Positions 9,463-18,545 of a DNA stretch of 64,000 bases are shown in pieces. This stretch comes from Yokenella regensburgei ATCC 49455 (GTDB taxonomy: Bacteria; Pseudomonadota; Gammaproteobacteria; Enterobacterales; Enterobacteriaceae): NCBI RefSeq assembly GCF_000735455.1, contig NZ_JMPS01000020.1, positions 186,001 to 250,000 on the forward strand, written 5' to 3'. The translations under genes were made by a program, and so were the position numbers. The stretch's first letter is position 1. The number at the start of each line of letters is the position of its first letter. Below the pieces are notes generated by a model. That model was not told the DNA's origin. It ran no database searches and was given only the letters and a program-made list of their open reading frames with translations.

Positions 9463-10455
9463 TTACAGATCGCTCTTTTTGTGGAAACCGTCTTTCACCA
9501 CGGTGTCGTCAATATTGTTTTTATTCACTTCAATCGGAGTCAGCAGGCGGGAAGGAACGTCTTTCAGACCGTTATTCAACGTGGCGTCTGATTTAGGTTG
9601 CTGACCGTTGCCAAGCTCAACGGCAATTTCTGCAGCGGTGGTGGCAAGCGTGGTGATGGGCTTATACACCGTCATGGTTTGTGTGCCGGCGATAATGCGT
9701 TTCACGCCCGCGAGGTCGGCATCCTGGCCAGAAATGGCCACTTTCCCGGCAAGCCCTTGTGCGCTCAGCGCCTGAATAGCCCCACCGGCGGTGGCATCGT
9801 TAGACGCTACCACGGCATCAATTTTGTTATTGTTGGCCGTCAGGGCGTTTTCCATAATTTTCAGCGCATTTTCTGGCAGCCAGCCGTCGGCCCACTGATC
9901 GCCGACAATTTTAATTTTTCCGTCATCAATATAAGGTTTGAGGACTTTCATCTGTCCGGCACGGAACAACTTGGCATTGTTATCTACCGGTGAGCCACCC
10001 ATCAGGAAATAATTTCCCTGGGGGACTTTGTTAACCAGGCTTTGGGCCTGCATTTCGCCCACTTTTTCATTATCAAATGAGATATAAAAATCAATGTCGG
10101 CGTTATTGATCATTCGGTCATAGGCCAGAACTTTAATCCCTTCCTGTTTGGCCTCTTTAATGACGTTGCTAAGTACCTGCCCGTTATAAGGAATAATGAC
10201 TAAAACATCGACGCCGCGATTTATCATATTTTCAATTTGCGACATCTGGGTTTCTTCGTTGCCGTTTGCAGACTGCACAAATACGTCAGCACCCAATTCT
10301 TTTGCTTTATTCACAAAAATATCACGGTCTTTCTGCCAGCGTTCAAGGCGAAGGTCGTCAATCGCCATCCCAATTTTAACTTCTTTGGCAATGCCGGACA
10401 GGCTGGTCAGCAGGAGGGAAGCACATAGTGTGAGGCAAAAATGTTTTAATTTCAT
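9463..10455 (-). CDS. xylF: Periplasmic D-xylose-binding protein XylF
   Basis: A 330-residue substrate-binding protein of the ribose/LacI-like family, the same length as E. coli XylF. The ATG at 10455 gives a typical signal peptide (MKLKHFCLTLCASLLLTSLSGIAK) and the mature start KEVKIGMAIDDLRLERWQKD. The upstream in-frame start would spoil the signal peptide. It delivers D-xylose to XylGH from the periplasm. It is the first gene of xylFGHR and is transcribed away from xylAB. Confidence 0.95.
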   Translation of the reverse strand: MKLKHFCLTLCASLLLTSLSGIAKEVKIGMAIDDLRLERWQKDRDIFVNKAKELGADVFVQSANGNEETQMSQIENMINRGVDVLVIIPYNGQVLSNVIKEAKQEGIKVLAYDRMINNADIDFYISFDNEKVGEMQAQSLVNKVPQGNYFLMGGSPVDNNAKLFRAGQMKVLKPYIDDGKIKIVGDQWADGWLPENALKIMENALTANNNKIDAVVASNDATAGGAIQALSAQGLAGKVAISGQDADLAGVKRIIAGTQTMTVYKPITTLATTAAEIAVELGNGQQPKSDATLNNGLKDVPSRLLTPIEVNKNNIDDTVVKDGFHKKSDL

Positions 10456-10705
10456 GATCGTGATGCCTTTTTTCTGTAGTTGCAGGGAGAGTAATCGATA
10501 CGAAAAAGAAACATGCACTTCTGATACGCTGCAAATTTTTAACACTGAAAAGATTTCTGGCAATTACCGCTTTTTCTTTTCGCGTTATGATATTTGGTTT
10601 ATTTGCTAATTTATGACCCTGATCGAATTTTAAAACGTTTCAGCTTATTGTTGCATTGCAACGTGGAAGCAAGATTCCAGTAAACAGCCGCGGTGTGCAC
10701 TCTTT

Positions 10706-10727
10706 TTTTGCGAGCCAGCGCACGTTT
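10706..10727. promoter_or_regulatory. crp site: CRP-like site between xylF and xylA
   Basis: TTTTGCGA-GCCAGC-GCACGTTT resembles the CRP pattern TGTGA-N6-TCACA, with TGCGA and GCACG half sites and a 6-bp spacer. The equivalent position in E. coli holds the shared CRP site (TGCGAGCGAGCGCACA). Confidence 0.6.
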
Positions 10728-10748
10728 GTGCATTCTCTTAATAGCGGT

Positions 10749-10771
10749 GTGAAATAACGTAATTGAGCAAG
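10749..10771 (+). promoter_or_regulatory. XylR operator element of the xylA promoter
   Basis: GAAATAACGTAAT followed by TGAGCAA (10751-10770) is nearly identical to the E. coli xylA XylR site, which reads GAAATAACATAATTGAGCAA. It is about 70 bp before the xylA start. Confidence 0.65.
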
Positions 10772-10838
10772 CCGGAATGTGAATCCAGTATTAGCACATG
10801 ATTTATTTCTCGCCGCGTGTCTGAATATGGAGTTCATT

Positions 10839-12161
10839 ATGCAAAGTTATTTCGATCAACTCGAACGTGTTCGTTATGAAGGGCCAAAATCGGAAAACCC
10901 GCTGGCGTTTCGCCACTACAATCCGGATGAGCTGGTGTTGGGCAAGCGCATGGAAGAGCACCTGCGTTTTGCCGCCTGCTACTGGCACACTTTCTGCTGG
11001 AACGGGGCAGACATGTTTGGCGTGGGTGCTTTTGAACGCCCATGGCAGCAGGCCGGTGACGCGCTGGCGCTGGCAAAACGCAAAGCCGACGTGGCGTTCG
11101 AGTTTTTCCATAAGCTGAATGTTCCTTACTACTGCTTCCATGACGTCGACGTCTCGCCGGAAGGCGCTTCGCTCAAAGAGTACCGCAACAACTTTGCCCA
11201 GATGGTGGATGTACTGGCGCAAAAACAGCAGGAGAGTGGAGTAAAACTGCTGTGGGGTACCGCGAACTGCTTCACCAACCCGCGCTATGGCGCAGGCGCC
11301 GCGACCAACCCGGATCCGGAAGTGTTCAGCTGGGCTGCTACCCAGGTGGTTACCGCAATGGATGCTACCCATCGTCTGGGCGGTGAAAACTATGTGCTGT
11401 GGGGCGGCCGCGAAGGTTACGAAACCCTGCTGAATACCGACCTGCGTCAGGAACGTGAACAGATTGGTCGCTTCATGCAGATGGTTGTTGAGCACAAGCA
11501 CAAAACCGGCTTCCAGGGCACCCTGCTGATTGAGCCAAAACCACAGGAGCCGACGAAGCACCAGTATGACTATGACGCGGCGACGGTGTACGGTTTCCTC
11601 AAGCAGTTTGGCCTCGAAAAAGAGATTAAACTCAACATCGAAGCGAACCATGCGACCCTTGCTGGCCACTCTTTCCACCACGAAATTGCTACCGCCATCG
11701 CGCTGGGGCTGTTTGGCTCCGTCGATGCTAACCGCGGTGATGCACAGCTTGGCTGGGATACCGATCAGTTCCCGAACAGCGTGGAAGAGAATGCGCTGGT
11801 GATGTACGAGATCCTCAAAGCGGGCGGTTTCACCACCGGTGGCCTTAACTTTGATGCCAAAGTTCGTCGTCAGAGTACGGATAAATATGACCTGTTCTAC
11901 GGCCACATTGGCGCGATGGACACCATGGCGCTGGCGCTGAAAGTGGCGGCACGTATGGTGGAAGATGGCCAGCTGGATAAGCGTGTTGCTAAGCGTTATG
12001 CCGGCTGGAACGGTGAGCTGGGCCAGCAGATCCTCAAAGGGCAGATGTCGCTGACCGAGCTTGCAACCTACGCCGAGCAACATAATCTGGCGCCGCAGCA
12101 CCACAGCGGTCACCAGGAGCTGTTAGAGAACCTGGTTAACCATTACCTTTTCGACAAATAA
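10839..12161 (+). CDS. xylA: D-xylose isomerase XylA
   Basis: A 440-residue TIM-barrel isomerase that converts D-xylose to D-xylulose in the cytoplasm with two divalent metals. The ATG at 10839 has GGAG 7-10 nt upstream and gives the E. coli length and start ([15 protein letters not shown]). An upstream in-frame start would add 20 unrelated residues. Catalytic and metal-binding segments are visible: [10 protein letters not shown] (His and Asp), [31 protein letters not shown], and [15 protein letters not shown]. First gene of xylAB. Confidence 0.97.
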   Translation: MQSYFDQLERVRYEGPKSENPLAFRHYNPDELVLGKRMEEHLRFAACYWHTFCWNGADMFGVGAFERPWQQAGDALALAKRKADVAFEFFHKLNVPYYCFHDVDVSPEGASLKEYRNNFAQMVDVLAQKQQESGVKLLWGTANCFTNPRYGAGAATNPDPEVFSWAATQVVTAMDATHRLGGENYVLWGGREGYETLLNTDLRQEREQIGRFMQMVVEHKHKTGFQGTLLIEPKPQEPTKHQYDYDAATVYGFLKQFGLEKEIKLNIEANHATLAGHSFHHEIATAIALGLFGSVDANRGDAQLGWDTDQFPNSVEENALVMYEILKAGGFTTGGLNFDAKVRRQSTDKYDLFYGHIGAMDTMALALKVAARMVEDGQLDKRVAKRYAGWNGELGQQILKGQMSLTELATYAEQHNLAPQHHSGHQELLENLVNHYLFDK

Positions 12162-12185
12162 GTCGCTAACGTCAGGTGAATATCA

Positions 12186-12216
12186 GCCCGGTCAGCGTCA
12201 GCTACCGGGCGTTTTT
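12186..12216 (+). terminator. Hairpin with T run between xylA and xylB
   Basis: Stem GCCCGGT (12186-12192) and ACCGGGC (12204-12210) with an 11-nt loop is followed by GTTTTTG. It resembles an intrinsic terminator inside the operon, so xylB is probably expressed by read-through at a lower level than xylA. Confidence 0.65.
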
Positions 12217-12233
12217 GTTAAGGAATTCGCACT

Positions 12234-13688
12234 ATGTACATTGGGATAGATCTCGGTACCTCAGGCGTGAAGGCCATTCTGCTCAACGAGCAGGGTGAAG
12301 TACTGGCAACGCAGAGCGAAAAACTGTCGGTTTCCCGTCCGCACCCGCTATGGTCGGAACAGGATCCACTGGCGTGGTGGCAGGCGACGGATGCCGCCAT
12401 GAAAGCCCTCGGGAAGCAACATTCCCTGCGCGGGGTAAAAGCGCTGGGGATCGCCGGACAGATGCACGGTGCCACGCTCCTTGATAAAGACCAGCGGGTA
12501 CTGCGCCCGGCTATCCTGTGGAACGACGGTCGCTGCGCCGAAGAGTGTGTCCTTATTGAGGCGCAGGTGCCTCGCTCGCGAGATATCACCGGCAACCTGA
12601 TGATGCCTGGTTTCACTGCCCCGAAGCTGCTGTGGGTGAAGCGCCATGAGCCGGAAGTTTTCGCGCAAATCGATAAGGTCCTGTTGCCGAAAGATTATCT
12701 GCGGTTGCGAATGACCGGCGAGTTTGCAAGCGACATGTCGGATGCGGCAGGCACGATGTGGCTTGACGTCGGCGCGCGCGACTGGAGCGATGAGATGCTG
12801 AGCGCCTGCTCTCTCAATCGCGGCCATATGCCTGCGCTGTTCGAAGGCAGTGCGGTGACCGGCACGCTTTTGCCTGCGGTGGCAGAGGCATGGAATATGC
12901 CCGAAGTTGCGGTAGTCGCCGGTGGTGGTGATAACGCGGCGGGGGCGGTGGGCGTTGGCATGGCGAATGCCGGGCAGGCGATGCTCTCTCTGGGTACCTC
13001 CGGCGTCTACTTCGCCGTCAGCAACGGTTTTCTCAGCAAGCCGGAGAGCGCGGTGCACAGCTTCTGTCACGCATTGCCTGGCCGTTGGCACCTGATGTCG
13101 GTGATGCTCAGCGCGGCGTCCTGTCTGGACTGGGCGGCAAAACTCACCGGGCTTGAAAGTGTTCCCGCGCTTATCGATGTGGCGCAGAAGGCAGATACAA
13201 CGGCAACGCCGGTGTGGTTTTTGCCCTACCTCTCGGGGGAGCGCACGCCGCATAACAACCCGCAGGCGAAAGGCGTATTCTTTGGCCTGACGCACAAACA
13301 TGGCCCAGCCGAACTTGCCAAAGCGGTGCTGGAGGGGGTGGGCTACGCGCTGGCCGACGGAATGGATGCGGTACACGCCTGTGGCGTAACGCCAGAGAGC
13401 ATTACCCTCATCGGCGGTGGCGCCCGCAGTCCGTACTGGCGGCAGATGCTGGCGGACATTAGCGGCCAGCGGCTGGAATACCGTACCGGCGGTGATGTCG
13501 GCCCGGCGTTAGGGGCGGCGCGGCTGGCGCAGATAGCGATGAACCCGGACAAACCGCTTGCTGAGCTGCTCCCGTCGTTAGCGCTCGATCAGGCGCATAG
13601 CCCTGACCCGCGGCGGGTGGCGGAGTATGCGCCGCGCCGTGAAATGTTCCGCAAGATCTATCAGCAGCTGCTGCCGCTGATGTCCTGA
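12234..13688 (+). CDS. xylB: Xylulokinase XylB
   Basis: A 484-residue FGGY-family sugar kinase, the E. coli length, phosphorylating D-xylulose to xylulose 5-phosphate for the pentose phosphate pathway. The N-terminal phosphate loop IGIDLGTSGVKA (about 3-14), the catalytic Asp in VAGGGDNAAGAVG (near residue 233) and the C-terminal ATP motif LIGGGARSPYWRQML are all visible. AAGGA lies 9 nt before the ATG. Second gene of xylAB. yiaA and yiaB, which follow xylB in E. coli, are missing here. Confidence 0.97.
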   Translation: MYIGIDLGTSGVKAILLNEQGEVLATQSEKLSVSRPHPLWSEQDPLAWWQATDAAMKALGKQHSLRGVKALGIAGQMHGATLLDKDQRVLRPAILWNDGRCAEECVLIEAQVPRSRDITGNLMMPGFTAPKLLWVKRHEPEVFAQIDKVLLPKDYLRLRMTGEFASDMSDAAGTMWLDVGARDWSDEMLSACSLNRGHMPALFEGSAVTGTLLPAVAEAWNMPEVAVVAGGGDNAAGAVGVGMANAGQAMLSLGTSGVYFAVSNGFLSKPESAVHSFCHALPGRWHLMSVMLSAASCLDWAAKLTGLESVPALIDVAQKADTTATPVWFLPYLSGERTPHNNPQAKGVFFGLTHKHGPAELAKAVLEGVGYALADGMDAVHACGVTPESITLIGGGARSPYWRQMLADISGQRLEYRTGGDVGPALGAARLAQIAMNPDKPLAELLPSLALDQAHSPDPRRVAEYAPRREMFRKIYQQLLPLMS

Positions 13689-13695
13689 GGTCATA

Positions 13696-14691
13696 TCAAC
13701 TGACGAACCGGCGGGTATCCACTTTCTGCAACAGCACGGAAAGCAGCAGGCTACCCGCCAGAGTGACGGCAAAAATCCACACCATATCCAGCACCGGCCA
13801 GGTTTTAAACTCAAGGCCGTTGGCCCGTAAGGCGTGGATAATCAGGGCGTGGAATCCGTAAATCCCCAGCGAATAGCGCGAGATAAGCGCCAGGCCCGGT
13901 ATCGGGCGCTGGTTAAGGGTGTTTTTGACCACCGTCAGGGCCGCCGCCGCCGCGATGAACACTGCCGGGCCGCAGTACAGATACCAGGTATCGGCAAAAT
14001 TACCGCGCCAGCGCAGCTCATGCAGCGTTCCCCGTGAGATGACAAACACGGCCACCACAAACAGCGCGCTACACCACAGCGTCAGTGATTTTTTTTCGGT
14101 GTCCATCATGCCAATGGCGCGTCCCAGCAGGCCGTACAGCACATAGTAAAACGTATCGCCGTTAATATAGAGATTGATGGGGAGCCACTCAAAGCCAGCA
14201 ATTTTCTGCGAAACGGTATTGGGGTTCGCGAGAATCCCAATCACCAGCATCAGGCCGAGCAACATTTTGCCGCTGATGGTTTTCACCTGAATCAGCGGCG
14301 AAAGCAGATAAATGACGATGATGGCGAAGAAAAACCACAGGTGGTAGAACACCGGTTTTTGCAGCAGATACTTCAGCGACAGCTCAGGGTTGATGCGGGT
14401 AAACAGCGTGATGTAGAGCAGCGAAACGGCGCTGTAAAACAGCAGACAGGCGGCGATCCGCAAAAAATGTTTCGGGCGCGCGCTGCGTTCGCCAAAGAAC
14501 AGATAGCCTGAAATCATAAAGAACAGCGGCACGCTGACCCGCGATGCTGAGTTCAGCAAATTAGCGACTTCCCAGCTCAGATGACTGACGCTCTGGGAGT
14601 TGGTAATCGACCATACGGTGGTATGAATCATCACCACCATCAGACAGGCTATCCCTCGCAGATTATCTATCCAGTTAATTTTTGACTGCAT
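13696..14691 (-). CDS. wecH: O-acetyltransferase WecH (YiaH)
   Basis: A 331-residue acyltransferase-3 family membrane protein, the same length as E. coli WecH. The start [25 protein letters not shown] carries the family motif with the invariant RGIA and the histidine of the acyl-transfer site. About ten hydrophobic segments follow. In E. coli it O-acetylates enterobacterial common antigen. It converges on xylB with only 7 bp between stop codons, so there is no room for a terminator outside the genes. Confidence 0.93.
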   Translation of the reverse strand: MQSKINWIDNLRGIACLMVVMIHTTVWSITNSQSVSHLSWEVANLLNSASRVSVPLFFMISGYLFFGERSARPKHFLRIAACLLFYSAVSLLYITLFTRINPELSLKYLLQKPVFYHLWFFFAIIVIYLLSPLIQVKTISGKMLLGLMLVIGILANPNTVSQKIAGFEWLPINLYINGDTFYYVLYGLLGRAIGMMDTEKKSLTLWCSALFVVAVFVISRGTLHELRWRGNFADTWYLYCGPAVFIAAAAALTVVKNTLNQRPIPGLALISRYSLGIYGFHALIIHALRANGLEFKTWPVLDMVWIFAVTLAGSLLLSVLLQKVDTRRFVS

Positions 14692-14874
14692 TCGTGCCCC
14701 AGTATCCTCATTTGTCCCGTTAACAGCTTCTGACCGGCGATCGCGTGGGTTGCTCGCTGGAATATTCTGAGTTTTTCACGCACCTCTTGTTCTGCGAGTG
14801 CGGTATTTGCAGAATGCTCTAGCATATTTGATGACCTGCTAAATATAACAGCCGTATAACAAGACAATAGCCTG

Positions 14875-15177
14875 ATGATGATAAAGATATTCGCTCCACT
14901 GCTGGCTATTGTGCTGCTGGCTGGATGCAGTGCGGCAAACCAGCCGCCACAGAAAGCGCAAAAAGCGAAGGCCAGCCCGCTGCACTCGCTTGAGATGGAG
15001 TCGTTGTGCAAAAACCAGGCGGCGCATCGCTACAATACCGCTGCACAGAAAATCGACGTTACCGGCTTTGAGCAGTTCCAGGGGAGCTATGAGCTGCAGG
15101 GGTTTACTGCCCGCAATGAGGGTTTTGTCTGCTCATTTGATCCAGACGGGCAATTTTTGCATCTTTCTATGCGCTAA
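14875..15177 (+). CDS. ysaB: Small lipoprotein YsaB
   Basis: A 100-residue lipoprotein with lipobox LLAGC (Cys18). It closely resembles E. coli YsaB (99 residues), including the conserved C-terminal part with the KIDVTGFEQFQGSYE segment and ending FLHLSMR. Two adjacent ATGs (14875, 14878) are possible starts. Function unknown. It lies between wecH (divergent) and glyQ, as in E. coli. Confidence 0.9.
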   Translation: MMIKIFAPLLAIVLLAGCSAANQPPQKAQKAKASPLHSLEMESLCKNQAAHRYNTAAQKIDVTGFEQFQGSYELQGFTARNEGFVCSFDPDGQFLHLSMR

Positions 15178-15323
15178 CCCGCCGCTTCGCGCGGCGTTGG
15201 TCTCCTTTCGTGGCAATTTTGCCCAATTTTCACTAAACAGAACCGTTTCGTACTGTATATCTCGCAGCCAGCGGTTATACTGGTTCCTTCCTTTAAATCC
15301 ACACGTATCCAGCACGAAATAAT

Positions 15324-16235
15324 ATGCAAAAGTTTGATACCAGGACCTTCCAGGGCCTGATCCTGACCTTACAGGATTACTGGGCTCGTCAGGGCTGCAC
15401 CATTGTTCAACCACTGGACATGGAAGTCGGCGCCGGCACTTCACACCCAATGACCTGCTTACGCGCGTTGGGACCAGAGCCGATGGCAACCGCTTATGTT
15501 CAGCCATCCCGCCGCCCGACCGACGGCCGCTACGGCGAAAACCCGAACCGTTTACAGCACTATTATCAGTTCCAGGTGGTGATTAAACCTTCCCCGGACA
15601 ACATTCAGGAGCTGTACCTCGGATCCCTGAAAGAGCTGGGTATGGACCCGACCATTCACGACATTCGCTTCGTTGAAGACAACTGGGAAAACCCGACGCT
15701 GGGTGCCTGGGGTCTGGGCTGGGAAGTGTGGCTGAACGGTATGGAAGTCACCCAGTTTACCTACTTCCAGCAGGTGGGCGGTCTGGAATGCAAACCAGTA
15801 ACCGGAGAAATCACCTACGGTCTGGAGCGTCTGGCAATGTACATTCAGGGCGTAGACAGCGTTTACGACCTGGTCTGGAGCGACGGCCCGTTGGGTAAAA
15901 CCACCTACGGCGACGTGTTCCATCAGAACGAAGTGGAGCAGTCCACTTACAACTTCGAATACGCGGATGTCGACTTCCTGTTCTCCTGCTTTGAGCAGTA
16001 CGAGAAAGAAGCCCAGCAGTTGCTGGCGCTGGAAAACCCGCTGCCGCTGCCTGCCTACGAGCGTATTCTGAAGGCCGCCCATAGCTTCAACCTGCTGGAT
16101 GCGCGTAAGGCCATCTCCGTCACCGAACGTCAGCGCTACATTTTGCGTATCCGTACCCTGACCAAAGCAGTGGCAGAAGCTTACTACGCTTCCCGTGAAG
16201 CCCTTGGCTTCCCGATGTGCAACAAAGACAAATAA
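15324..16235 (+). CDS. glyQ: Glycyl-tRNA synthetase alpha subunit GlyQ
   Basis: A 303-residue class II aminoacyl-tRNA synthetase alpha subunit, the usual length. It carries the active site that activates glycine in the alpha2-beta2 bacterial enzyme. The start [25 protein letters not shown] and the motif-2 region [25 protein letters not shown] are diagnostic. It is followed 9 bp later by glyS, the beta subunit, forming a two-gene operon. Essential gene. Confidence 0.98.
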   Translation: MQKFDTRTFQGLILTLQDYWARQGCTIVQPLDMEVGAGTSHPMTCLRALGPEPMATAYVQPSRRPTDGRYGENPNRLQHYYQFQVVIKPSPDNIQELYLGSLKELGMDPTIHDIRFVEDNWENPTLGAWGLGWEVWLNGMEVTQFTYFQQVGGLECKPVTGEITYGLERLAMYIQGVDSVYDLVWSDGPLGKTTYGDVFHQNEVEQSTYNFEYADVDFLFSCFEQYEKEAQQLLALENPLPLPAYERILKAAHSFNLLDARKAISVTERQRYILRIRTLTKAVAEAYYASREALGFPMCNKDK

Positions 16236-16244
16236 GAGGCGGCC

Positions 16245-18314
16245 ATGTCTGAGAAAACTTTCCTGGTGGAGATCGGCACCGAAGAGCTGCCACCAAAAGC
16301 ACTGCGCAACCTGGCTGAATCCTTTGCGGCTAACTTTACGGCAGAGCTGGATAACGCGGGCATTGCGCACGGCAATGTTGAATGGTTTGCGGCTCCGCGT
16401 CGCCTGGCGCTGAAAGTGGCTAACCTTGCCGCTTCCCAGCCGGATCGCGAAGTTGAAAAACGCGGCCCGGCGATCTCCCAGGCGTTTGACGCTGAGGGTA
16501 AACCAAGCAAAGCGGCCGAAGGCTGGGCGCGTGGCTGCGGTATCACCGTTGACCAGGCCGAACGTCTGACCACCGATAAAGGTGAGTGGCTGCTGTATCG
16601 TGCCCATGTGAAAGGCGAAAGCGCTGAAGCGCTGGTGCCGAACATGGTCGCAACGTCACTGGCAAAATTGCCGATCCCGAAACTGATGCGCTGGGGTGCC
16701 TCCGACGTGCACTTCGTGCGTCCGGTTCACACCGTGACCCTGCTGCTGGGTGATAAAGTGATCCCGGCAACGATTCTGGGCATTCAGTCCGATCGCGTGA
16801 TCCGCGGTCATCGCTTTATGGGCGAGCCAGAGTTCACCATCGACAACGCCGATCAGTACCCTGAAATTCTGCACAAACGTGGCATGGTCGTTGCTGACTA
16901 TGAAGCGCGTAAAGCCAAAATCAAAGCCGATGCTGAAGAAGCGGCGCGTAAGATTGGCGGTAACGCTGACCTGAGCGAAAGCCTGCTGGAAGAAGTCACC
17001 TCGCTGGTGGAATGGCCGGTGGTGCTGACCGCGAAGTTCGAAGAGAAATTCCTCGCCGTTCCGGCTGAAGCGCTGGTGTACACCATGAAAGGTGACCAGA
17101 AGTACTTCCCGGTCTACGACAACGCGGGCAACCTGTTGCCGAACTTCATCTTTGTGGCAAACATCGAGTCCAAAGATCCGCAGCAGATTATTTCCGGTAA
17201 CGAAAAAGTGGTGCGCCCGCGTCTGGCGGATGCCGAGTTCTTCTTCAAAACCGACCGTAAAAAACGTCTGGAAGATAACCTGCCGCGCCTGCAGACCGTG
17301 CTGTTCCAGCAGCAGTTGGGCACCCTGCGCGACAAGACCGACCGCATTCAGGCCCTGGCGGGCTGGATTGCTGGCCAGACTGGCGCCGATGTTAACCACG
17401 CTACCCGCGCGGGCCTGTTGTCCAAGTGTGACCTGATGACCAACATGGTCTTCGAGTTCACCGACACCCAGGGTGTGATGGGTATGCACTACGCACGTCA
17501 CGATGGCGAAGCGGAAGATGTGGCCGTGGCGCTGAACGAGCAGTATCAGCCGCGCTTTGCCGGTGATGACCTGCCGTCTAACCCGGTTGCCTGTGCGCTG
17601 GCGATCGCTGACAAGATGGATACCCTGGCGGGTATCTTCGGTATCGGTCAGCATCCGAAAGGCGACAAAGACCCGTTTGCGCTGCGTCGTGCGGCGCTTG
17701 GCGTGCTGCGTATCATCGTTGAGAAGAACCTGCCGCTGGATCTGCAGACCCTCACCGAAGAAGCGGTACGTCTGTACGGCGACAAGCTGACCAACGCGAA
17801 AGTGGTTGATGACGTTATCGATTTCATGCTCGGTCGTTTCCGCGCCTGGTATCAGGATGAAGGCTACACCGTGGATACCATTCAGGCGGTGCTGGCGCGT
17901 CGCCCAACTCGTCCGGCTGACTTTGATGCACGTATGAAGGCGGTGTCACACTTCCGTACCCTGGATGCGGCATCTGCGCTGGCTGCGGCCAACAAACGTG
18001 TTTCCAACATTCTGGCGAAATCTGACGAAACGCTGAACGAGCGTGTTAACGCCGCGACGCTGAAAGAGCCGGAAGAGATCGAGCTGGCGATGCAGGTTGT
18101 GGTGCTGCGCGACAAGCTGGAGCCGTTCTTCGCGGAAGGTCGCTACCAGGAGGCACTGGTAGAGCTGGCTGAACTGCGTGAGCCGGTGGATGCGTTCTTC
18201 GAGAAAGTGATGGTGAACGTTGAGGATAAAGAGCTGCGCATTAACCGTCTCTCTATGCTCGAAAAACTGCGTGAACTGTTCCTGCAGGTAGCCGATATCT
18301 CGCTGCTGCAGTAA
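16245..18314 (+). CDS. glyS: Glycyl-tRNA synthetase beta subunit GlyS
   Basis: A 689-residue beta subunit, the E. coli length. It starts [21 protein letters not shown], the standard N-terminus of the family, and supplies tRNA binding. An HD-like middle domain (about 400-480) and the C-terminal anticodon-binding region (about 570-680) are expected from the family. RBS GAGG precedes the ATG. Ends at the strong terminator at 18331-18356. Confidence 0.98.
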   Translation: MSEKTFLVEIGTEELPPKALRNLAESFAANFTAELDNAGIAHGNVEWFAAPRRLALKVANLAASQPDREVEKRGPAISQAFDAEGKPSKAAEGWARGCGITVDQAERLTTDKGEWLLYRAHVKGESAEALVPNMVATSLAKLPIPKLMRWGASDVHFVRPVHTVTLLLGDKVIPATILGIQSDRVIRGHRFMGEPEFTIDNADQYPEILHKRGMVVADYEARKAKIKADAEEAARKIGGNADLSESLLEEVTSLVEWPVVLTAKFEEKFLAVPAEALVYTMKGDQKYFPVYDNAGNLLPNFIFVANIESKDPQQIISGNEKVVRPRLADAEFFFKTDRKKRLEDNLPRLQTVLFQQQLGTLRDKTDRIQALAGWIAGQTGADVNHATRAGLLSKCDLMTNMVFEFTDTQGVMGMHYARHDGEAEDVAVALNEQYQPRFAGDDLPSNPVACALAIADKMDTLAGIFGIGQHPKGDKDPFALRRAALGVLRIIVEKNLPLDLQTLTEEAVRLYGDKLTNAKVVDDVIDFMLGRFRAWYQDEGYTVDTIQAVLARRPTRPADFDARMKAVSHFRTLDAASALAAANKRVSNILAKSDETLNERVNAATLKEPEEIELAMQVVVLRDKLEPFFAEGRYQEALVELAELREPVDAFFEKVMVNVEDKELRINRLSMLEKLRELFLQVADISLLQ

Positions 18315-18330
18315 TCCGTTCTCTGCTAAA

Positions 18331-18356
18331 AACCCGCCACCCGGCGGGTTTTTTTA
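18331..18356 (+). terminator. Intrinsic terminator of glyQS
   Basis: Stem AACCCGCC (18331-18338) and GGCGGGTT (18343-18350), loop ACCC, followed by a T7 run. Confidence 0.92.
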
Positions 18357-18459
18357 TGCCTGTAACCCAGTCGCTCAAAAAAACAAAGTTGAAATACTGG
18401 TGCTATTACGGCTATCCTTTGCCGCGACGAATCCCTCGTCTCACTGAGGCACACTGAAA

Positions 18460-18480
18460 ATGGACAAACACACCTGCTGA
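18460..18480 (+). other. Possible six-codon leader peptide (MDKHTC) before the ABC-F gene
   Basis: An ATG followed by GAC AAA CAC ACC TGC TGA ends 65 nt before the ABC-F start. GAGG lies about 12 nt upstream. Short leader peptides before ABC-F genes often mediate ribosome-stalling attenuation. A weak stem (GCGG at 18498-18501, CCGC at 18506-18509) lies between. This may be chance. Confidence 0.2.
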
Positions 18481-18545
18481 ATTCGAATCCTTGCTAAGCG
18501 GCAGACCGCAGGCAGGGGAGTTATTGATTTCATTCAGGAGTGCTT

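Larger units (their letters stand above)
10456..10838. promoter_or_regulatory. Divergent xylF-xylA control region
   Basis: This 383-bp region serves both xyl operons. It holds a CRP-like site near the middle (10706-10727) and a XylR half-site copy near xylA (10751-10763). On the xylF side, the minus-strand stretch at 10561-10583 (GCGAAAAGAAAAAGCGGTAAT) resembles the XylR pattern gAAa-a--a-AAT. The arrangement matches the shared CRP site flanked by XylR operators described for E. coli. Confidence 0.75.

Noticed and set aside
10803-12113. 436-codon ORF antisense to xylA
   Set aside because: A mirror of a strongly conserved gene in GC-rich DNA; no domain, signal peptide or RBS.
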